Assembly: GCA_020403245.1 (NCBI GenBank)
Contig: JADBYA010000030.1
Location: forward strand, 62,001 to 126,000
Direction: 5' to 3'
Source: Flavobacterium sp.
GTDB taxonomy: Bacteria > Bacteroidota > Bacteroidia > Flavobacteriales > Flavobacteriaceae
Length of the DNA stretch: 64,000 nt
Part shown: positions 54,017-63,883 of the stretch, piece by piece
How the letters are laid out: every line of letters starts with the position of its first letter
Position numbering within the stretch: the stretch's first letter is position 1
Made by a program: the position numbers and the translations under genes
Notes under the pieces: generated by a model
What the model was told of the DNA's origin: nothing
Database searches by the model: none
Seen by the model: the letters and a program-made list of their open reading frames with translations, nothing else

Positions 54017-54255
54017 TAGTTAGATAATTTATAAGACTTTAAACTAAAGACAAAGTCTTCATAATCTTTATCAGCAGTGTTTTTTTCTACATCAAATTTA
54101 TCAACTATTGATGAGATAATTTCTTCTTTATTTTTATTCTCTTTTAATAGAGAAACAATGTGAATAGCGGTATCATTTAATGTGAAAGAATCGCCAGTAG
54201 TAGGGTTAAACAAAAAGCCACTTTCACTTATGGCTACATTTCTTAATATACTCAT
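54016..54255 (-). CDS. PqqD-family small protein
   Basis: A 79-residue protein from ATG 54255 (MSILRNVAISESGFLFNP); the longer frame upstream is not used because the family core begins here. The PqqD pattern is visible: GFLFNPTTGDSFTLNDTAIHIVSLLKENKNKEEI, then a winged-helix tail DKFDVEKNTADKDYEDFVFSL. PqqD-type domains bind the leader of a precursor peptide and hand it to a modifying enzyme. No precursor-peptide gene was found nearby. Confidence 0.8.
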   Translation of the reverse strand: MSILRNVAISESGFLFNPTTGDSFTLNDTAIHIVSLLKENKNKEEIISSIVDKFDVEKNTADKDYEDFVFSLKSYKLSN

Positions 54256-54313
54256 ATCTATTAGTTTTAAAAATTGATAATGCAAAGAAAGGGTGAGTTA
54301 TCCAAAAAATATT

Positions 54314-54346
54314 TATAAAATTTTATTTAAAATGTATAAAATTTTA
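54314..54346 (-). promoter_or_regulatory. Two 12-bp direct repeats ahead of PqqD gene, possible AraC operator
   Basis: TATAAAATTTTA at 54314-54325 and 54335-54346, repeated with a 21-bp period (two helical turns). They lie 59-91 bp upstream of the PqqD-like start and just behind the AraC gene (the second overlaps its stop codon). A partial -7 element TTTCTTTG (54283-54290, minus strand) would place them at about -40 to -70, typical of an AraC-family activator site. AT-rich sequence makes chance repeats possible. Confidence 0.4.
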
Positions 54347-54925
54347 AATATCTTCTAAAGGTTTAATTTTTAAATCTTTATTGTTTTTAAAATCAGAAAC
54401 TGTATAACCAGTTATTTTTTTAAATTGATTACTCAAATAATGAACACTACTGTAATTCATCATATAACTTATCTCACTTAAGTTATATTCGTTTCTTCTG
54501 ATCATGTGTTTTACACATTCAATTTTCAATAAAATGATGTAATTTTCTAAAGTATAAGGCTGAAAATCAGAAAAAATCTTGCTTATTTTATTATATGGTA
54601 AACCTAACTTTTCACTTATATAATTAGATTTTTTAATCAATGAGTCTACATTATTTGCCATATAGATAAGTTCTATACAAGCAATTTTTATTTTTTCAAC
54701 CAAAATGAGGTTTTCATCTTTAACAATAACAAATTCTAAATCTTCAATTTTTTTATAAATGTATTGTGAGGTAAGTTTAGTTTTGTCATAAAACAATGAT
54801 ACTTCTCCCAATAAAATATAATTTACAGTAACCCCATCTATGTTGTTAAAAACTAATTCTAGTAGCTTTATTCCACTTTTGGTGTAAAGGTTTTTTACAT
54901 GAATGATGAGTTTTTCTTGTAACAA
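54344..54925 (-). CDS. AraC-family transcriptional regulator
   Basis: A 193-residue regulator with an AraC HTH in its C-terminal ~100 residues: LENYIILLKIECVKHMI, NLSEISYMMNYSSVHYLSNQFKKITGYTVSDFKN is the double HTH. The N-terminal ~90 residues (KLLELVFNNIDGVTVNYILLG) are a putative ligand-binding part without known fold. It stands 88 bp upstream of the PqqD-like gene in the same direction and is the natural controller of the cluster. Confidence 0.92.
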   Translation of the reverse strand: MLQEKLIIHVKNLYTKSGIKLLELVFNNIDGVTVNYILLGEVSLFYDKTKLTSQYIYKKIEDLEFVIVKDENLILVEKIKIACIELIYMANNVDSLIKKSNYISEKLGLPYNKISKIFSDFQPYTLENYIILLKIECVKHMIRRNEYNLSEISYMMNYSSVHYLSNQFKKITGYTVSDFKNNKDLKIKPLEDI

Positions 54926-55088
54926 AATTTAAATAAATTAACATAATTGACTTGTGTTTCAAGAAGAAATACAAAAGAAGCACTTGTGGTAACCCAATAA
55001 ATCTATTCTATAAAATCCTTATGAAACGAAATAATTATATAATAAACATCAAAAAAATTAAATTTTCAAAACCAATTATTTAGAATTA

Positions 55089-56033
55089 CTACAAAGACGC
55101 TAAATATCTTTCGGCATCTAGAGCAGCCATACAGCCAGTTCCTGCGGCAGTTATAGCTTGTCGATACACATGATCGGCTGCATCGCCTGCTACAAAAACC
55201 CCAGTAATATTTGTTTTGGAAGTACCTGGATTATTAATTATGTATCCCGTTTCATCTAGTTTCAAATAGTCAGCAAAAATTTCAGTATTAGGTTTATGAC
55301 CAATAGCGACAAAGAAACCAGTAGCAGGAATATCAAAAATAGTTCCAGTAGTTTTGTTTTTGGCTTTAACAGCAGTCACGACTTGACCATCACCAAGAAC
55401 CTCAACCGTGTCGTGATTCATTAATATAGTTATGTTTTCTGTTTTGCGGACACGAGCTTCCATAATTTTAGAAGCTCTAAATTTATCACTTCGAACAAGC
55501 ATGGTTACTTTTTTGCATAATTTTGATAAATAATGTGCTTCTTCACATGCAGAATCTCCTGCGCCAACAATTACCACTTCTTGATTTCTGTAAAAAAAGC
55601 CATCGCAAACCGCACAAGCAGATACACCACCACCGGTTTGTAAATAATGTTGTTCTGAAGGTATTCCTAAATATTTGGCCGTTGCACCCGTAGAAATTAT
55701 TACAGTTTCAGCATGAATTTCCTTTGTATCGTTGATCCAAACTTTATGGATACTTCCAGAAAAATCAACTTTAGTAACCCAACCATCACGAACATCAGTC
55801 CCAAAACGTTGCGCTTGAGCTTGTATACCTACCATCATTTCTGGACCCGTTATTCCTTCAGGATTTCCAGGCCAATTTTCCACTTCATTGGTTGTTGTAA
55901 GTTGTCCACCAGGTTGTGTTCCTTGATATAAAACAGGATTCATATTAGCTCTCGCGGCATAAATTGCTGCAGTATAACCTGCAGGACCAGAACCTATAAT
56001 CAAGCATTTTACTTTTTCAATTGTATCTGACAT
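55089..56033 (-). CDS. trxB: Thioredoxin-disulfide reductase
   Basis: A 314-residue flavoprotein from ATG 56033 ([23 protein letters not shown]). The FAD loop is at the start, [15 protein letters not shown] follows, the redox pair CAVCD is Cys140 and Cys143, [13 protein letters not shown] is the NADPH loop and [26 protein letters not shown] closes the FAD site. It reduces thioredoxin with NADPH. The longer open frame toward 56288 only reads through the antisense of the tRNA gene and is not used. The region from here to 56176 otherwise contains only the terminator. Confidence 0.96.
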   Translation of the reverse strand: [314 protein letters not shown]

Positions 56034-56146
56034 AATTAGTATTTTATTTGGTTGCAAAGGTAAACTTTTAAGTGAAATATAAATTTGTATTGTAATTAGT
56101 AAATGTAATATTTGAATAAAAAAATAGTATAAAATTTTATGAAATG

Positions 56147-56175
56147 AAAAAAGACTATCAACGGATAGTCTTTTT
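56147..56175 (-). terminator. Intrinsic terminator after tRNA-Pro
   Basis: Perfect 12-bp stem AAAAAGACTATC / GATAGTCTTTTT with a 4-nt loop, directly 3' of the tRNA on the minus strand. Confidence 0.9.
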
Positions 56176-56176
56176 G

Positions 56177-56251
56177 TCGGGGTGGCAGGATTCGAACCTG
56201 CGGCCTCCTGCTCCCAAAGCAGGCGCGATAACCGGGCTACGCTACACCCCG
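56177..56251 (-). tRNA. tRNA-Pro (anticodon TGG)
   Basis: A complete 75-nt cloverleaf on the minus strand: acceptor CGGGGTG/CACCCCG, D stem around GTAGCCCGGT, anticodon stem CCTGC/GCAGG with loop TTTGGGA, T arm GCAGGTTCGAATCCTGC. CCA is not encoded. No second tRNA is beside it; the stretch 56252-56429 toward udk shows no other gene. Confidence 0.97.
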
Positions 56252-56429
56252 AAAACGAGAGTGCAAATATAGAATTATTAATTAGCAATCAAAAGCTTTT
56301 TACTTTTTTTCGAAGTCATGTAATATTTCAACAATCACCCATCTCTTTTTTCTATATTCTATTTTCTTTTCTCTTCAAACTTCCGATAAAATTGCTATTT
56401 TTGTTATAAATTTAACAAATACTATAACT

Positions 56430-57038
56430 ATGTTAATTATTGGTATTGCTGGTGGTACAGGTAGCGGTAAAACTACCGTTGTTCATCAAATCATGAATGA
56501 ATTACCCGAAACAGAAGTAGGTGTTTTGTCTCAAGACGCTTACTACAAAGAAAATAATAATTTAAGTTTTGAAGAAAGAGCATTAGTTAATTTTGATCAT
56601 CCTCGTGCCATTGATTTTGAACTTTTGGTTCAGCATCTCAAAGATTTAAAATCAGGTAAAATAATAGAACAACCCGTTTATTCTTTTATAACCCACAATC
56701 GAACCGATGACACTATCATTACGCATCCAAGAAAAGTGATGATTGTGGAAGGAATTTTGATTTTGACTAATCCCGAATTACGTGATTTATTTGACATAAA
56801 AGTTTTTGTTCATGCCGATTCTGATGAACGATTAATTAGGAGATTAAAAAGAGATATTGCCGAGCGTGGTCGCGATATGGAAGAAGTTTTAAATAGATAT
56901 CAAACCACTTTAAAACCTATGCATCAGCAATTTATAGAACCTACTAAAGCATTTGCCGACATTATTATACCCAATGACAAATATAATACTGTAGCAATTG
57001 ATGTAGTTCGAGCAGTTATCAATCAAAGAATTACTTAA
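56430..57038 (+). CDS. udk: Uridine kinase
   Basis: A 202-residue P-loop kinase of standard length: IGIAGGTGSGKTTVVHQI (8-15 the Walker A), LSQDAYYKENNNLSFEERALVNFDHPRAIDFELL with the substrate Asp, and RLIRRLKRDIAERGRD as the lid. It phosphorylates uridine and cytidine for pyrimidine salvage. Begins a plus-strand group with the DivIC-like gene 10 bp behind. Confidence 0.96.
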   Translation: MLIIGIAGGTGSGKTTVVHQIMNELPETEVGVLSQDAYYKENNNLSFEERALVNFDHPRAIDFELLVQHLKDLKSGKIIEQPVYSFITHNRTDDTIITHPRKVMIVEGILILTNPELRDLFDIKVFVHADSDERLIRRLKRDIAERGRDMEEVLNRYQTTLKPMHQQFIEPTKAFADIIIPNDKYNTVAIDVVRAVINQRIT

Positions 57039-57048
57039 AATATTCTAA

Positions 57049-57402
57049 ATGAGTTTTTTTAAAAACCTAACAAATGCCTATCCTATTCTCAAAATTCTTG
57101 CCAATAAATATGTTATTGTTTTAATTTTTTTTATTATTTGGATGCTTTTTTTAGACAATACTTCTTACATGGAACAACGCATTTTAAACAAGCAGTTAAA
57201 TGAACTTGAAGATAACAAAAAGTATTATCAAAATGAGATAAAAAAAGATGAGGAAAATATCAAACTTCTCAAAAATCCCGATCAGATAGAAAAATACGCG
57301 CGCGAAAAATACTATATGAAACGCGACAGTGAAGATATTTACATCATTGAATTTGAAGGTGACTCTTTAAACGAAGAACAATCAAAATCAAAATCTTTAT
57401 AA
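57049..57402 (+). CDS. FtsB/DivIC-family septum formation initiator
   Basis: A 117-residue bitopic membrane protein: one TM segment (residues ~20-38, VIVLIFFIIWMLFLDNTSY) followed by a leucine-zipper-like coiled coil (NKQLNELEDNKKYYQNEIKKDEENIKLL) and the conserved end NPDQIEKYAREKYYMKRDSEDIYIIEF. It belongs to the FtsLBQ divisome scaffold. Placed between udk and the mutase genes, as in many flavobacteria. Confidence 0.93.
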   Translation: MSFFKNLTNAYPILKILANKYVIVLIFFIIWMLFLDNTSYMEQRILNKQLNELEDNKKYYQNEIKKDEENIKLLKNPDQIEKYAREKYYMKRDSEDIYIIEFEGDSLNEEQSKSKSL

Positions 57403-57411
57403 ATAAAAACC

Positions 57412-58773
57412 ATGGCAGAGCATTTATTTCAAGAATTCAATACCGTGTCTTCCAAACAATGGAAACAACTAATTCAATACGAACTTAAAGGTGCTGATTA
57501 TAACGATACTTTGGTTTGGGAAAGTCCTGAAGGCATTAAAGTAAAACCATTTTATCATAATGATGAAGAGGTTGCAAAATATGACATCAAGACTACAAAA
57601 AATAGTTTCTCCATTCTGCAAAACATCTACGTGCACGATGTTGCCTTATCCAATAAAAGAGCATTCGATACATTAAATCGCGGTGCCGATAATATTCGAT
57701 TTACAATAGAAAATGATACTGTTTCTATTGTAGATGTAATGCAAAATCTTCCTTTGGGAAAAACACAGTATTTTTTTTATTTGCCTTTCCTTTCAATCGA
57801 TTTCGTTAATAAAATCAATGCGTTTGTTATCAAAAATCAGGCTAAATGTCACATTCAAATTGACCCAATTGGACAATTAGCTAAAGATGGAAATTGGTTT
57901 GATAACTTAGATAAAGATTTTGAAAAACTGAATACAATTAGTAACATAATTTCTATTCCTTTTTTAACTATAAATAGCGGAATTTATCAAAATGCTGGAG
58001 CTAATATGGTGCAACAATTAGCATATACTTTAGCTCATATCAATGAATATCTCAATAGAATTCAATCTATAAATCAACCCATAACGATTGAAGTTTCAGT
58101 AGGAACCAATTACTTTTTTGAAATTGCCAAGCTGAGAGCATTACGATTATTATTCAATACTTTAGCCAAAGAATACCATCTCAATTTCGATTGTCACATT
58201 ATTGCGACCCCAACAAAAAGAAACAAAACATTATACGATTACAATGTAAATATGTTGCGAACCACCACCGAATGTATGTCGACAATTTTGGGCGGAGCCA
58301 ATAGCATTGCTAATTTGACCTATGATAGTTTGTACCACAAGGACAATGAATTTGGTGATAGAATTGCTAGAAATCAATTGTTGATTTTAAAACACGAAAG
58401 CTATTTTGACAAGGTCATTAATCCAGCTGATGGTGCATATTATATAGAAAGTCTTACCGAGCAATTGGCCGAAAAAGCGTTGACTCTTTTCAAAGAAATT
58501 GAAGCTAAAGGCGGATTCATTACCCAACTCATCGAAGGCAACATCCAAAAGAAAATCAGTGAAAGCGCCGCCAAAGAACAGGAACTGTTTGATACTGGTA
58601 AAGAAATTTTGTTGGGAACCAATAAATATCCAAATAAAAACGACAAAATGAAACACGATTTGGAATTGTACCCTTTTGTCAAACAAAATCCTCGTAAAAC
58701 GTTAATTACACCGATTATAGAAAAGCGATTAGCGGAGAAATTAGAACAAGAACGATTATCTCAAGAAGATTAA
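57412..58773 (+). CDS. mutA: Methylmalonyl-CoA mutase small subunit
   Basis: A 453-residue protein, shorter than MutA of gammaproteobacteria, with TIM-barrel mutase phrases [36 protein letters not shown] and [22 protein letters not shown]. It has no cobalamin-binding DxHxxG motif, as expected for the non-catalytic subunit. It pairs with mutB, 2 bp downstream. The enzyme converts methylmalonyl-CoA and succinyl-CoA in the propionate route. Confidence 0.93.
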   Translation: MAEHLFQEFNTVSSKQWKQLIQYELKGADYNDTLVWESPEGIKVKPFYHNDEEVAKYDIKTTKNSFSILQNIYVHDVALSNKRAFDTLNRGADNIRFTIENDTVSIVDVMQNLPLGKTQYFFYLPFLSIDFVNKINAFVIKNQAKCHIQIDPIGQLAKDGNWFDNLDKDFEKLNTISNIISIPFLTINSGIYQNAGANMVQQLAYTLAHINEYLNRIQSINQPITIEVSVGTNYFFEIAKLRALRLLFNTLAKEYHLNFDCHIIATPTKRNKTLYDYNVNMLRTTTECMSTILGGANSIANLTYDSLYHKDNEFGDRIARNQLLILKHESYFDKVINPADGAYYIESLTEQLAEKALTLFKEIEAKGGFITQLIEGNIQKKISESAAKEQELFDTGKEILLGTNKYPNKNDKMKHDLELYPFVKQNPRKTLITPIIEKRLAEKLEQERLSQED

Positions 58774-58775
58774 GT

Positions 58776-60956
58776 ATGCGAAAAAATATCCAAAATTTAA
58801 AGTTAGAAATTGAGAAGACTGTAGTTTCAACTTCTAGCTCCCAGATTCCAACTTCCAGCATTTTCCTGACCGCCGAGGGCATCGAACTAAAACCTTCTTA
58901 TTCACAATCGGACATTGAAAATCTGGAACACCTCGGTTTCGGAGCCGGCTTTGTCCCTAACCTTCGCGGTCCTTATGCCACAATGTACGTGCGTCGCCCA
59001 TGGACAATTCGTCAATATGCTGGATTTTCGACAGCTGAAGAAAGTAATGCATTCTACAGAAGAAATCTTGCCGCTGGTCAAAAAGGTCTTTCCGTAGCTT
59101 TTGATTTAGCCACACACAGAGGTTACGATTCTGACCACGAACGCGTTTTTGGTGACGTTGGAAAAGCAGGTGTTGCCATTGACTCAGTGGAAGATATGAA
59201 AATTCTTTTCGACCAAATTCCGCTAGATGAAATGTCGGTTTCCATGACCATGAATGGTGCTGTTTTACCCATTATGGCTTTTTATATTGTGGCTGCCGAA
59301 GAGCAAGGCGTAGCTCCAGAATTACTTTCGGGAACGATACAAAACGATATTTTAAAGGAATTTATGGTGCGAAATACCTATATCTATCCGCCATCACCTT
59401 CCATGAAAATCATTGCTGATATTTTTGAATATACAAGCAAAAAAATGCCCAAATTCAACTCAATATCTATTTCGGGCTACCACATGCAAGAAGCGGGTGC
59501 TACTGCCGATATAGAATTGGCTTACACTTTAGCCGATGGTTTAGAATATATTCGAACTGGCTTGTCAACAGGAATGAAAATCGATGAGTTTGCCCCTCGC
59601 CTTTCCTTCTTTTGGGCTATTGGCATGAACCATTTTATGGAAATTGCCAAAATGCGCGCCGCACGAATGCTTTGGGCAAAACTCCTAAAACAATTCAATC
59701 CAAAAGATGAAAAATCATTAACGCTAAGAACGCACTGCCAAACCTCGGGTTGGAGTTTAACCGAACAAGATCCTTTTAATAACGTTGCTCGAACTTGCAT
59801 TGAAGCAGCAGCAGCGGCATTTGGCGGAACACAATCCTTACACACCAACGCCTTAGATGAAGCCATTGCATTACCAACCGATTTCTCGGCTCGAATTGCT
59901 CGAAATACCCAAATCTTTTTACAAGAAGAAACCAAAATTTGCAAAACAGTTGATCCTTGGGCAGGAAGTTATTATGTAGAAAGTTTAACAAACGAAATTG
60001 CGCAAAACGCATGGAAATTAATTGAAGAAGTGGAAGAATTAGGTGGCATGACGAAAGCCATAGAAGCCGGAATTCCAAAATTACGTATCGAAGAAGCAGC
60101 AGCAAGAAAACAAGCACGAATTGACAGCTCACAAGATATTATAGTTGGGGTTAATAAATACCGTTTAGACAAAGAAGATCCGTTGCATATTTTGGATGTG
60201 GATAACCAAATGGTGCGCAAGCAACAAATTGAACGTTTAACACAAATAAAAGCCACTCGTAACAGCACTAAAGTTGCCGAATGTTTAGCAAAATTAACTG
60301 CCTCTGCAAAGAAGTCGACGGAAAACAAAACAGATTCTGATAGTCATCAAAATGACAATTTATTATCTTTGGCAGTAGAAGCAGCAAGAAATAGAGCCAC
60401 ATTGGGTGAAATTAGTGATGCTTTAGAAGCAATTTTTGGCAGATATAAAGCACAAATTAGATCCTTTAGCGGCGTGTACAGTAAAGAAATAAACAATGAC
60501 GGAAGCTTTGAAAAAGCAAAACTATTAGCCGATGCTTTCGCGAAGAAAGAAGGGCGTCGTCCACGCATCATGATTGCGAAAATGGGACAAGACGGACATG
60601 ATCGCGGTGCTAAAGTAGTCGCAACCGGTTATGCCGATGTAGGTTTTGATGTTGATATTGGTCCATTGTTTCAAACTCCAGCAGAAGCTGCCAAACAAGC
60701 CATAGAAAATGATGTGCACATTCTAGGTGTTTCTTCCTTAGCAGCCGGACATAAAACTCTTGTTCCACAAGTAATAGAAGAATTAAAAAAATACGGTCGC
60801 GAAGATATTATGGTGGTTGTTGGTGGTGTTATACCTCATCAGGATTATCAATTCCTTTTTGATGCAGGTGCTGTTGCTGTTTTTGGCCCAGGAACAAAAA
60901 TTAGTGAAGCAGCCATAACTATTTTGGAAGTGCTATTAGAGGATTTAAAATTTTAA
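58776..60956 (+). CDS. mutB: Methylmalonyl-CoA mutase large subunit
   Basis: A 726-residue catalytic subunit. The TIM barrel is spelled by [61 protein letters not shown] and [15 protein letters not shown]. The C-terminal cobalamin domain has DGHDRG with Asp606 and His608, then GHKTLVPQV and VVGGVIP. The N-terminus has an extra Ser/Thr-rich linker ([13 protein letters not shown], residues ~16-28) encoded by a repeat tract resembling the intergenic heptamers. Co-transcribed with mutA. Confidence 0.96.
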   Translation: MRKNIQNLKLEIEKTVVSTSSSQIPTSSIFLTAEGIELKPSYSQSDIENLEHLGFGAGFVPNLRGPYATMYVRRPWTIRQYAGFSTAEESNAFYRRNLAAGQKGLSVAFDLATHRGYDSDHERVFGDVGKAGVAIDSVEDMKILFDQIPLDEMSVSMTMNGAVLPIMAFYIVAAEEQGVAPELLSGTIQNDILKEFMVRNTYIYPPSPSMKIIADIFEYTSKKMPKFNSISISGYHMQEAGATADIELAYTLADGLEYIRTGLSTGMKIDEFAPRLSFFWAIGMNHFMEIAKMRAARMLWAKLLKQFNPKDEKSLTLRTHCQTSGWSLTEQDPFNNVARTCIEAAAAAFGGTQSLHTNALDEAIALPTDFSARIARNTQIFLQEETKICKTVDPWAGSYYVESLTNEIAQNAWKLIEEVEELGGMTKAIEAGIPKLRIEEAAARKQARIDSSQDIIVGVNKYRLDKEDPLHILDVDNQMVRKQQIERLTQIKATRNSTKVAECLAKLTASAKKSTENKTDSDSHQNDNLLSLAVEAARNRATLGEISDALEAIFGRYKAQIRSFSGVYSKEINNDGSFEKAKLLADAFAKKEGRRPRIMIAKMGQDGHDRGAKVVATGYADVGFDVDIGPLFQTPAEAAKQAIENDVHILGVSSLAAGHKTLVPQVIEELKKYGREDIMVVVGGVIPHQDYQFLFDAGAVAVFGPGTKISEAAITILEVLLEDLKF
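58828..58859. repeat. Heptamer-like repeat tract inside mutB coding sequence
   Basis: CAACTTCTAGCTCCCAGATT followed by CCAACTTCCAGC, the same word family as the intergenic tracts at 5481 and 12427 (reverse complement), but here translated as the Ser/Thr linker of MutB. Confidence 0.6.
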
Positions 60957-61052
60957 AAAAATAAAGTTAAACAAAAAACAAATTTTATTATCTTTAACAT
61001 TTGTTTCTATTTCTAAGAAACCTAAAATTAGTATTAATCTATCTCTATTATT

Positions 61053-61568
61053 ATGAAAAACAAAATTTTTAAAAGAATGATTTTATGTTCATTAACTATT
61101 CTTTTTATTGCCTGTCAACCCAAAAAAGAAGAACCAATTGGAATAGATAAAGAACAAATAAAAAACGAAATACAAGCCATCGAAAACAAGATGGCAGAAA
61201 TGTTTAATGATCGAAATGTAAATGCCTCTCATTACTATGATGTAAATGCCGTAAGTTTTTCTCAAAATAAACCACCAATTGTTGGAAGATTTGATATCGA
61301 GAAATCAATTAAAGAAGACCTGGCTGGATTTCCAAAAGGATACCAAATCGCATTTGTTGTAAATGAAATTTTTCCATCCTCTGATGGTATACAAGTGGTG
61401 GAAATTGGTAACTATAGAGTTTCTGACTCAACAAGCACAGCTTTGTATACTGGAAATTACATAGCTGTTTTTGAAAAAATAGATGGAAAATATCTTTGCG
61501 TGAGAGATATGTCTGCATCAGACAGAAGACTAGAAAGTAAGGAAGAAGCTGAAAAAGAAAAAAAATAA
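61053..61568 (+). CDS. SnoaL/DUF4440-like lipoprotein
   Basis: A 171-residue lipoprotein (signal peptide to lipobox FIAC, Cys21). The mature part is an NTF2-like domain of the DUF4440 type: IEQIENKMAEMFNDRNVNASHYYDVNAVSFSQNKPPIVG, then YTGNYIAVFEKIDGKYLCVRDM. The C-terminus is a Lys/Glu-rich tail. No catalytic residues are evident. Monocistronic with a terminator. Confidence 0.82.
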   Translation: MKNKIFKRMILCSLTILFIACQPKKEEPIGIDKEQIKNEIQAIENKMAEMFNDRNVNASHYYDVNAVSFSQNKPPIVGRFDIEKSIKEDLAGFPKGYQIAFVVNEIFPSSDGIQVVEIGNYRVSDSTSTALYTGNYIAVFEKIDGKYLCVRDMSASDRRLESKEEAEKEKK

Positions 61569-61600
61569 AAATAAAAAGAAAAAGAAAATATCCTTTTTAC

Positions 61601-61633
61601 AAAAAAGCATCTCTGAAATGAGGTGCTTTTTTT
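61601..61633 (+). terminator. Intrinsic terminator after DUF4440 lipoprotein
   Basis: AAAAAAGCATCTC / GAGGTGCTTTTTTT stem with one G-T pair and a TGAAAT loop. Confidence 0.85.
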
Positions 61634-61678
61634 GTTCCAAATTAATAAAAATAGTACTTTTAAAACCAATTAAAACAT

Positions 61679-62806
61679 ATGTCTAAACTTCCACATATTG
61701 GCACAAGCATTTTTACCGTAATGTCGCAAATGGCTGCGGAACATAATGCTATCAATCTTTCCCAAGGTTTTCCTAATTTTCCGGTTGACGAAAGATTGAC
61801 CTCAATTCTTGCTCGTTTAGCCAAAGAAAATATTCATCAATACACTCCCATGAGTGGTTTACCTTCGCTTTTGGAAAAAATAGCCAAGCTGACAAATCAA
61901 TCTTATCAGAGAATTATTTCACCGAAAGAAGAAATTCTAATTGCTGCTGGTGCAACCGAAGGAATTTTTGCCACCATACAATCCTTAGTAAAAGCCAATG
62001 AAGAAATTATTATTATTGACCCTAGTTATGACTGCTATGAAGCGCCTATTTTATTGAGTAATGCCAAACCTGTTCGGATTTCACTTAACGATGATTTTAC
62101 ACCCAATTGGGAAAAAATAGCTAATGCTACCAATAAAAATACCAAACTCATTATTATCAACAATCCGCATAATCCAACTGGAAAAACATGGACAGAGAAT
62201 GATTTTTTACAATTAGAAAAATTATTGGATGCCTACCCTAACCTATACGTGCTTTCGGATGAAGTATATGAATACATCACTTTTGAACAAAAACATATTT
62301 CGGTGCATCATCGTCCTAAACTTTGGGAGAAAAGTATTATTATTGGCTCTTTCGGAAAGTCATTTCATATTACGGGTTGGAAAGTCGGCTATGTTATTGC
62401 TCCCGAAAATTTAATGATAGAGATAAAAAAAGTACATCAGTTCTTGGTTTTTAGTGTCAACAGTATTGGTCAACATGCCATCAATGAATATATCGATTTG
62501 GTCGATGTGAACTCTATTGGAAAGTTTTACCAACAAAAAAGAGATTTCTTCCAAGACCTACTTAAAGACACCAAATTGAAACTTTTGCCTTGCGAAGGAA
62601 CCTATTTTCAAGTGGCTTCGTATGCTTCAATTTCCAATGAAAATGACATGGATTTTACCAAACGACTAGTTACCGATTTTGGTGTGGCAACTATTCCTAT
62701 TTCAACTTTTTATGCCAATTATAATGACAATAAATGCATCCGTTTTTGCTTTGCCAAAGACGATGTTACCTTGATACAAGCCGCAGAACGATTGCGAAAA
62801 TTATAA
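61679..62806 (+). CDS. PLP-dependent aminotransferase (methionine aminotransferase-like)
   Basis: A 375-residue fold-type I aminotransferase. INLSQGFPNFPVDERL, GATEGIFATIQSL, NNPHNPTGKTW, LSDEVYEYITF and GSFGKSFHITGWKVGYVIAP (PLP Lys in SFGKSFH, around residue 230) are in the normal order; the C-terminal Arg in CIRFCFAKD binds the carboxylate. The start LPHIGTSIFTVMSQMAAEHNA matches the YbdL/kynurenine-type group that transaminates methionine and aromatic amino acids. Precise donor uncertain. Confidence 0.93.
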   Translation: MSKLPHIGTSIFTVMSQMAAEHNAINLSQGFPNFPVDERLTSILARLAKENIHQYTPMSGLPSLLEKIAKLTNQSYQRIISPKEEILIAAGATEGIFATIQSLVKANEEIIIIDPSYDCYEAPILLSNAKPVRISLNDDFTPNWEKIANATNKNTKLIIINNPHNPTGKTWTENDFLQLEKLLDAYPNLYVLSDEVYEYITFEQKHISVHHRPKLWEKSIIIGSFGKSFHITGWKVGYVIAPENLMIEIKKVHQFLVFSVNSIGQHAINEYIDLVDVNSIGKFYQQKRDFFQDLLKDTKLKLLPCEGTYFQVASYASISNENDMDFTKRLVTDFGVATIPISTFYANYNDNKCIRFCFAKDDVTLIQAAERLRKL

Positions 62807-62839
62807 TTAAAATTATATCTTTACTAAAAAATAAAACTT

Positions 62840-63721
62840 ATGAATTTTTCAGCAAAAATGCTTCGTGATAATGCCTTATCAGACAAAGTAATAGTAGTAA
62901 CTGGTGGTGGAAGTGGCTTGGGCAAAGCAATGACCCAATATTTCTTAGAACTTGGCGCCAAAGTGGCCATTACTTCAAGAGATTTAGAAAAATTAAAAAC
63001 CACTGCATCTGAACTTGAAAAAAAAACGGGTGGAAAATGCCTCCCTATTCAGTGTGATGTTCGTCATTATGACCAAGTAGAAGCTATGCTTGCCGAAGTG
63101 CTAACAACTTTTGGAAAAGTAGATGTACTGCTTAACAATGCTGCTGGAAACTTCATCTCTCCTACTGAAAGATTATCGGCCAATGCTTTTGATACTATCA
63201 TTGATATTGTGCTGAAAGGTTCCAAAAACTGTACTTTGGCTTTTGGAAAACATTGGATTGAAACCAAACAAACCAACTGCAATGTTTTGAATATCGTGAC
63301 TACCTATGCTTGGACAGGTTCGGGTTATGTAGTGCCAAGTGCTACAGCCAAAGCGGGAGTTCTAGCCATGACGAGAAGTTTGGCGGTGGAATGGGCAAAA
63401 TACGGCATCCGAATGAACGCCATTGCGCCTGGACCATTTCCTACCAAAGGTGCTTGGGACCGATTATTGCCAGGAGATTTAGCCGAAAAATTTGATATGG
63501 CTAAAAAAGTGCCATTACGAAGAGTTGGCGACCATCAAGAATTAGCCAATTTAGCGGCCTATTTAGTTTCCGATTTCTCTGCCTACATCAATGGTGAAGT
63601 AGTAACCATAGATGGTGGGGAATGGTTGCAAGGCGCCGGACAATTTAACATCCTTGAGAAAATCCCTAAGGAAATGTGGGATATGCTAGAGACGATGATT
63701 AAGAATAAAGGGAGTAAATAA
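62840..63721 (+). CDS. SDR family oxidoreductase, 2,4-dienoyl-CoA reductase-like
   Basis: A 293-residue classical SDR. VVTGGGSGLGKAMTQYFLELGAKVAITSRD is the NADPH loop, LLNNAAGNF the second, and Tyr/Lys are in YVVPSATAKAGVLAMTRSLAVEWAKYGIRMNAIAPGPFPTKGAW; the usual Y-x-x-x-K appears as an S/A/T-rich variant, which occurs in the dienoyl-CoA reductase (FadH/DECR-peroxisomal) group. This would act on polyunsaturated acyl-CoA breakdown. It ends just before an intergenic repeat. Confidence 0.9.
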   Translation: MNFSAKMLRDNALSDKVIVVTGGGSGLGKAMTQYFLELGAKVAITSRDLEKLKTTASELEKKTGGKCLPIQCDVRHYDQVEAMLAEVLTTFGKVDVLLNNAAGNFISPTERLSANAFDTIIDIVLKGSKNCTLAFGKHWIETKQTNCNVLNIVTTYAWTGSGYVVPSATAKAGVLAMTRSLAVEWAKYGIRMNAIAPGPFPTKGAWDRLLPGDLAEKFDMAKKVPLRRVGDHQELANLAAYLVSDFSAYINGEVVTIDGGEWLQGAGQFNILEKIPKEMWDMLETMIKNKGSK

Positions 63722-63790
63722 TAGTGGTCAGTTGGCAGGTTTCAGTTGGCAGTCAGATTACTGAATACTCATATCTGAACACTGAACACT
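63722..63790. repeat. Short-word repeat tract (CAGTTGGCAG / CTGAACACTGAACACTC)
   Basis: After the SDR gene, GTCAGTTGGCAGGTTTCAGT and TTGGCAG recur, followed by CTGAATACTC, CTGAACACTGAACACTC. Another case of the intergenic word repeats seen elsewhere in the window. Confidence 0.7.
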
Positions 63791-63883
63791 CCTCTCAAAA
63801 CTTTACCACATTGTTAACAAAATTCCGTTGGCAAAGCCATAAATAATTGTATTTTTACCGTTCAAAATTTTTAAAAAATAAAT

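Noticed and set aside
56034..56288. In-frame N-terminal extension of trxB
   Set aside because: It reads antisense through the tRNA-Pro gene; the family start is the ATG at 56033.
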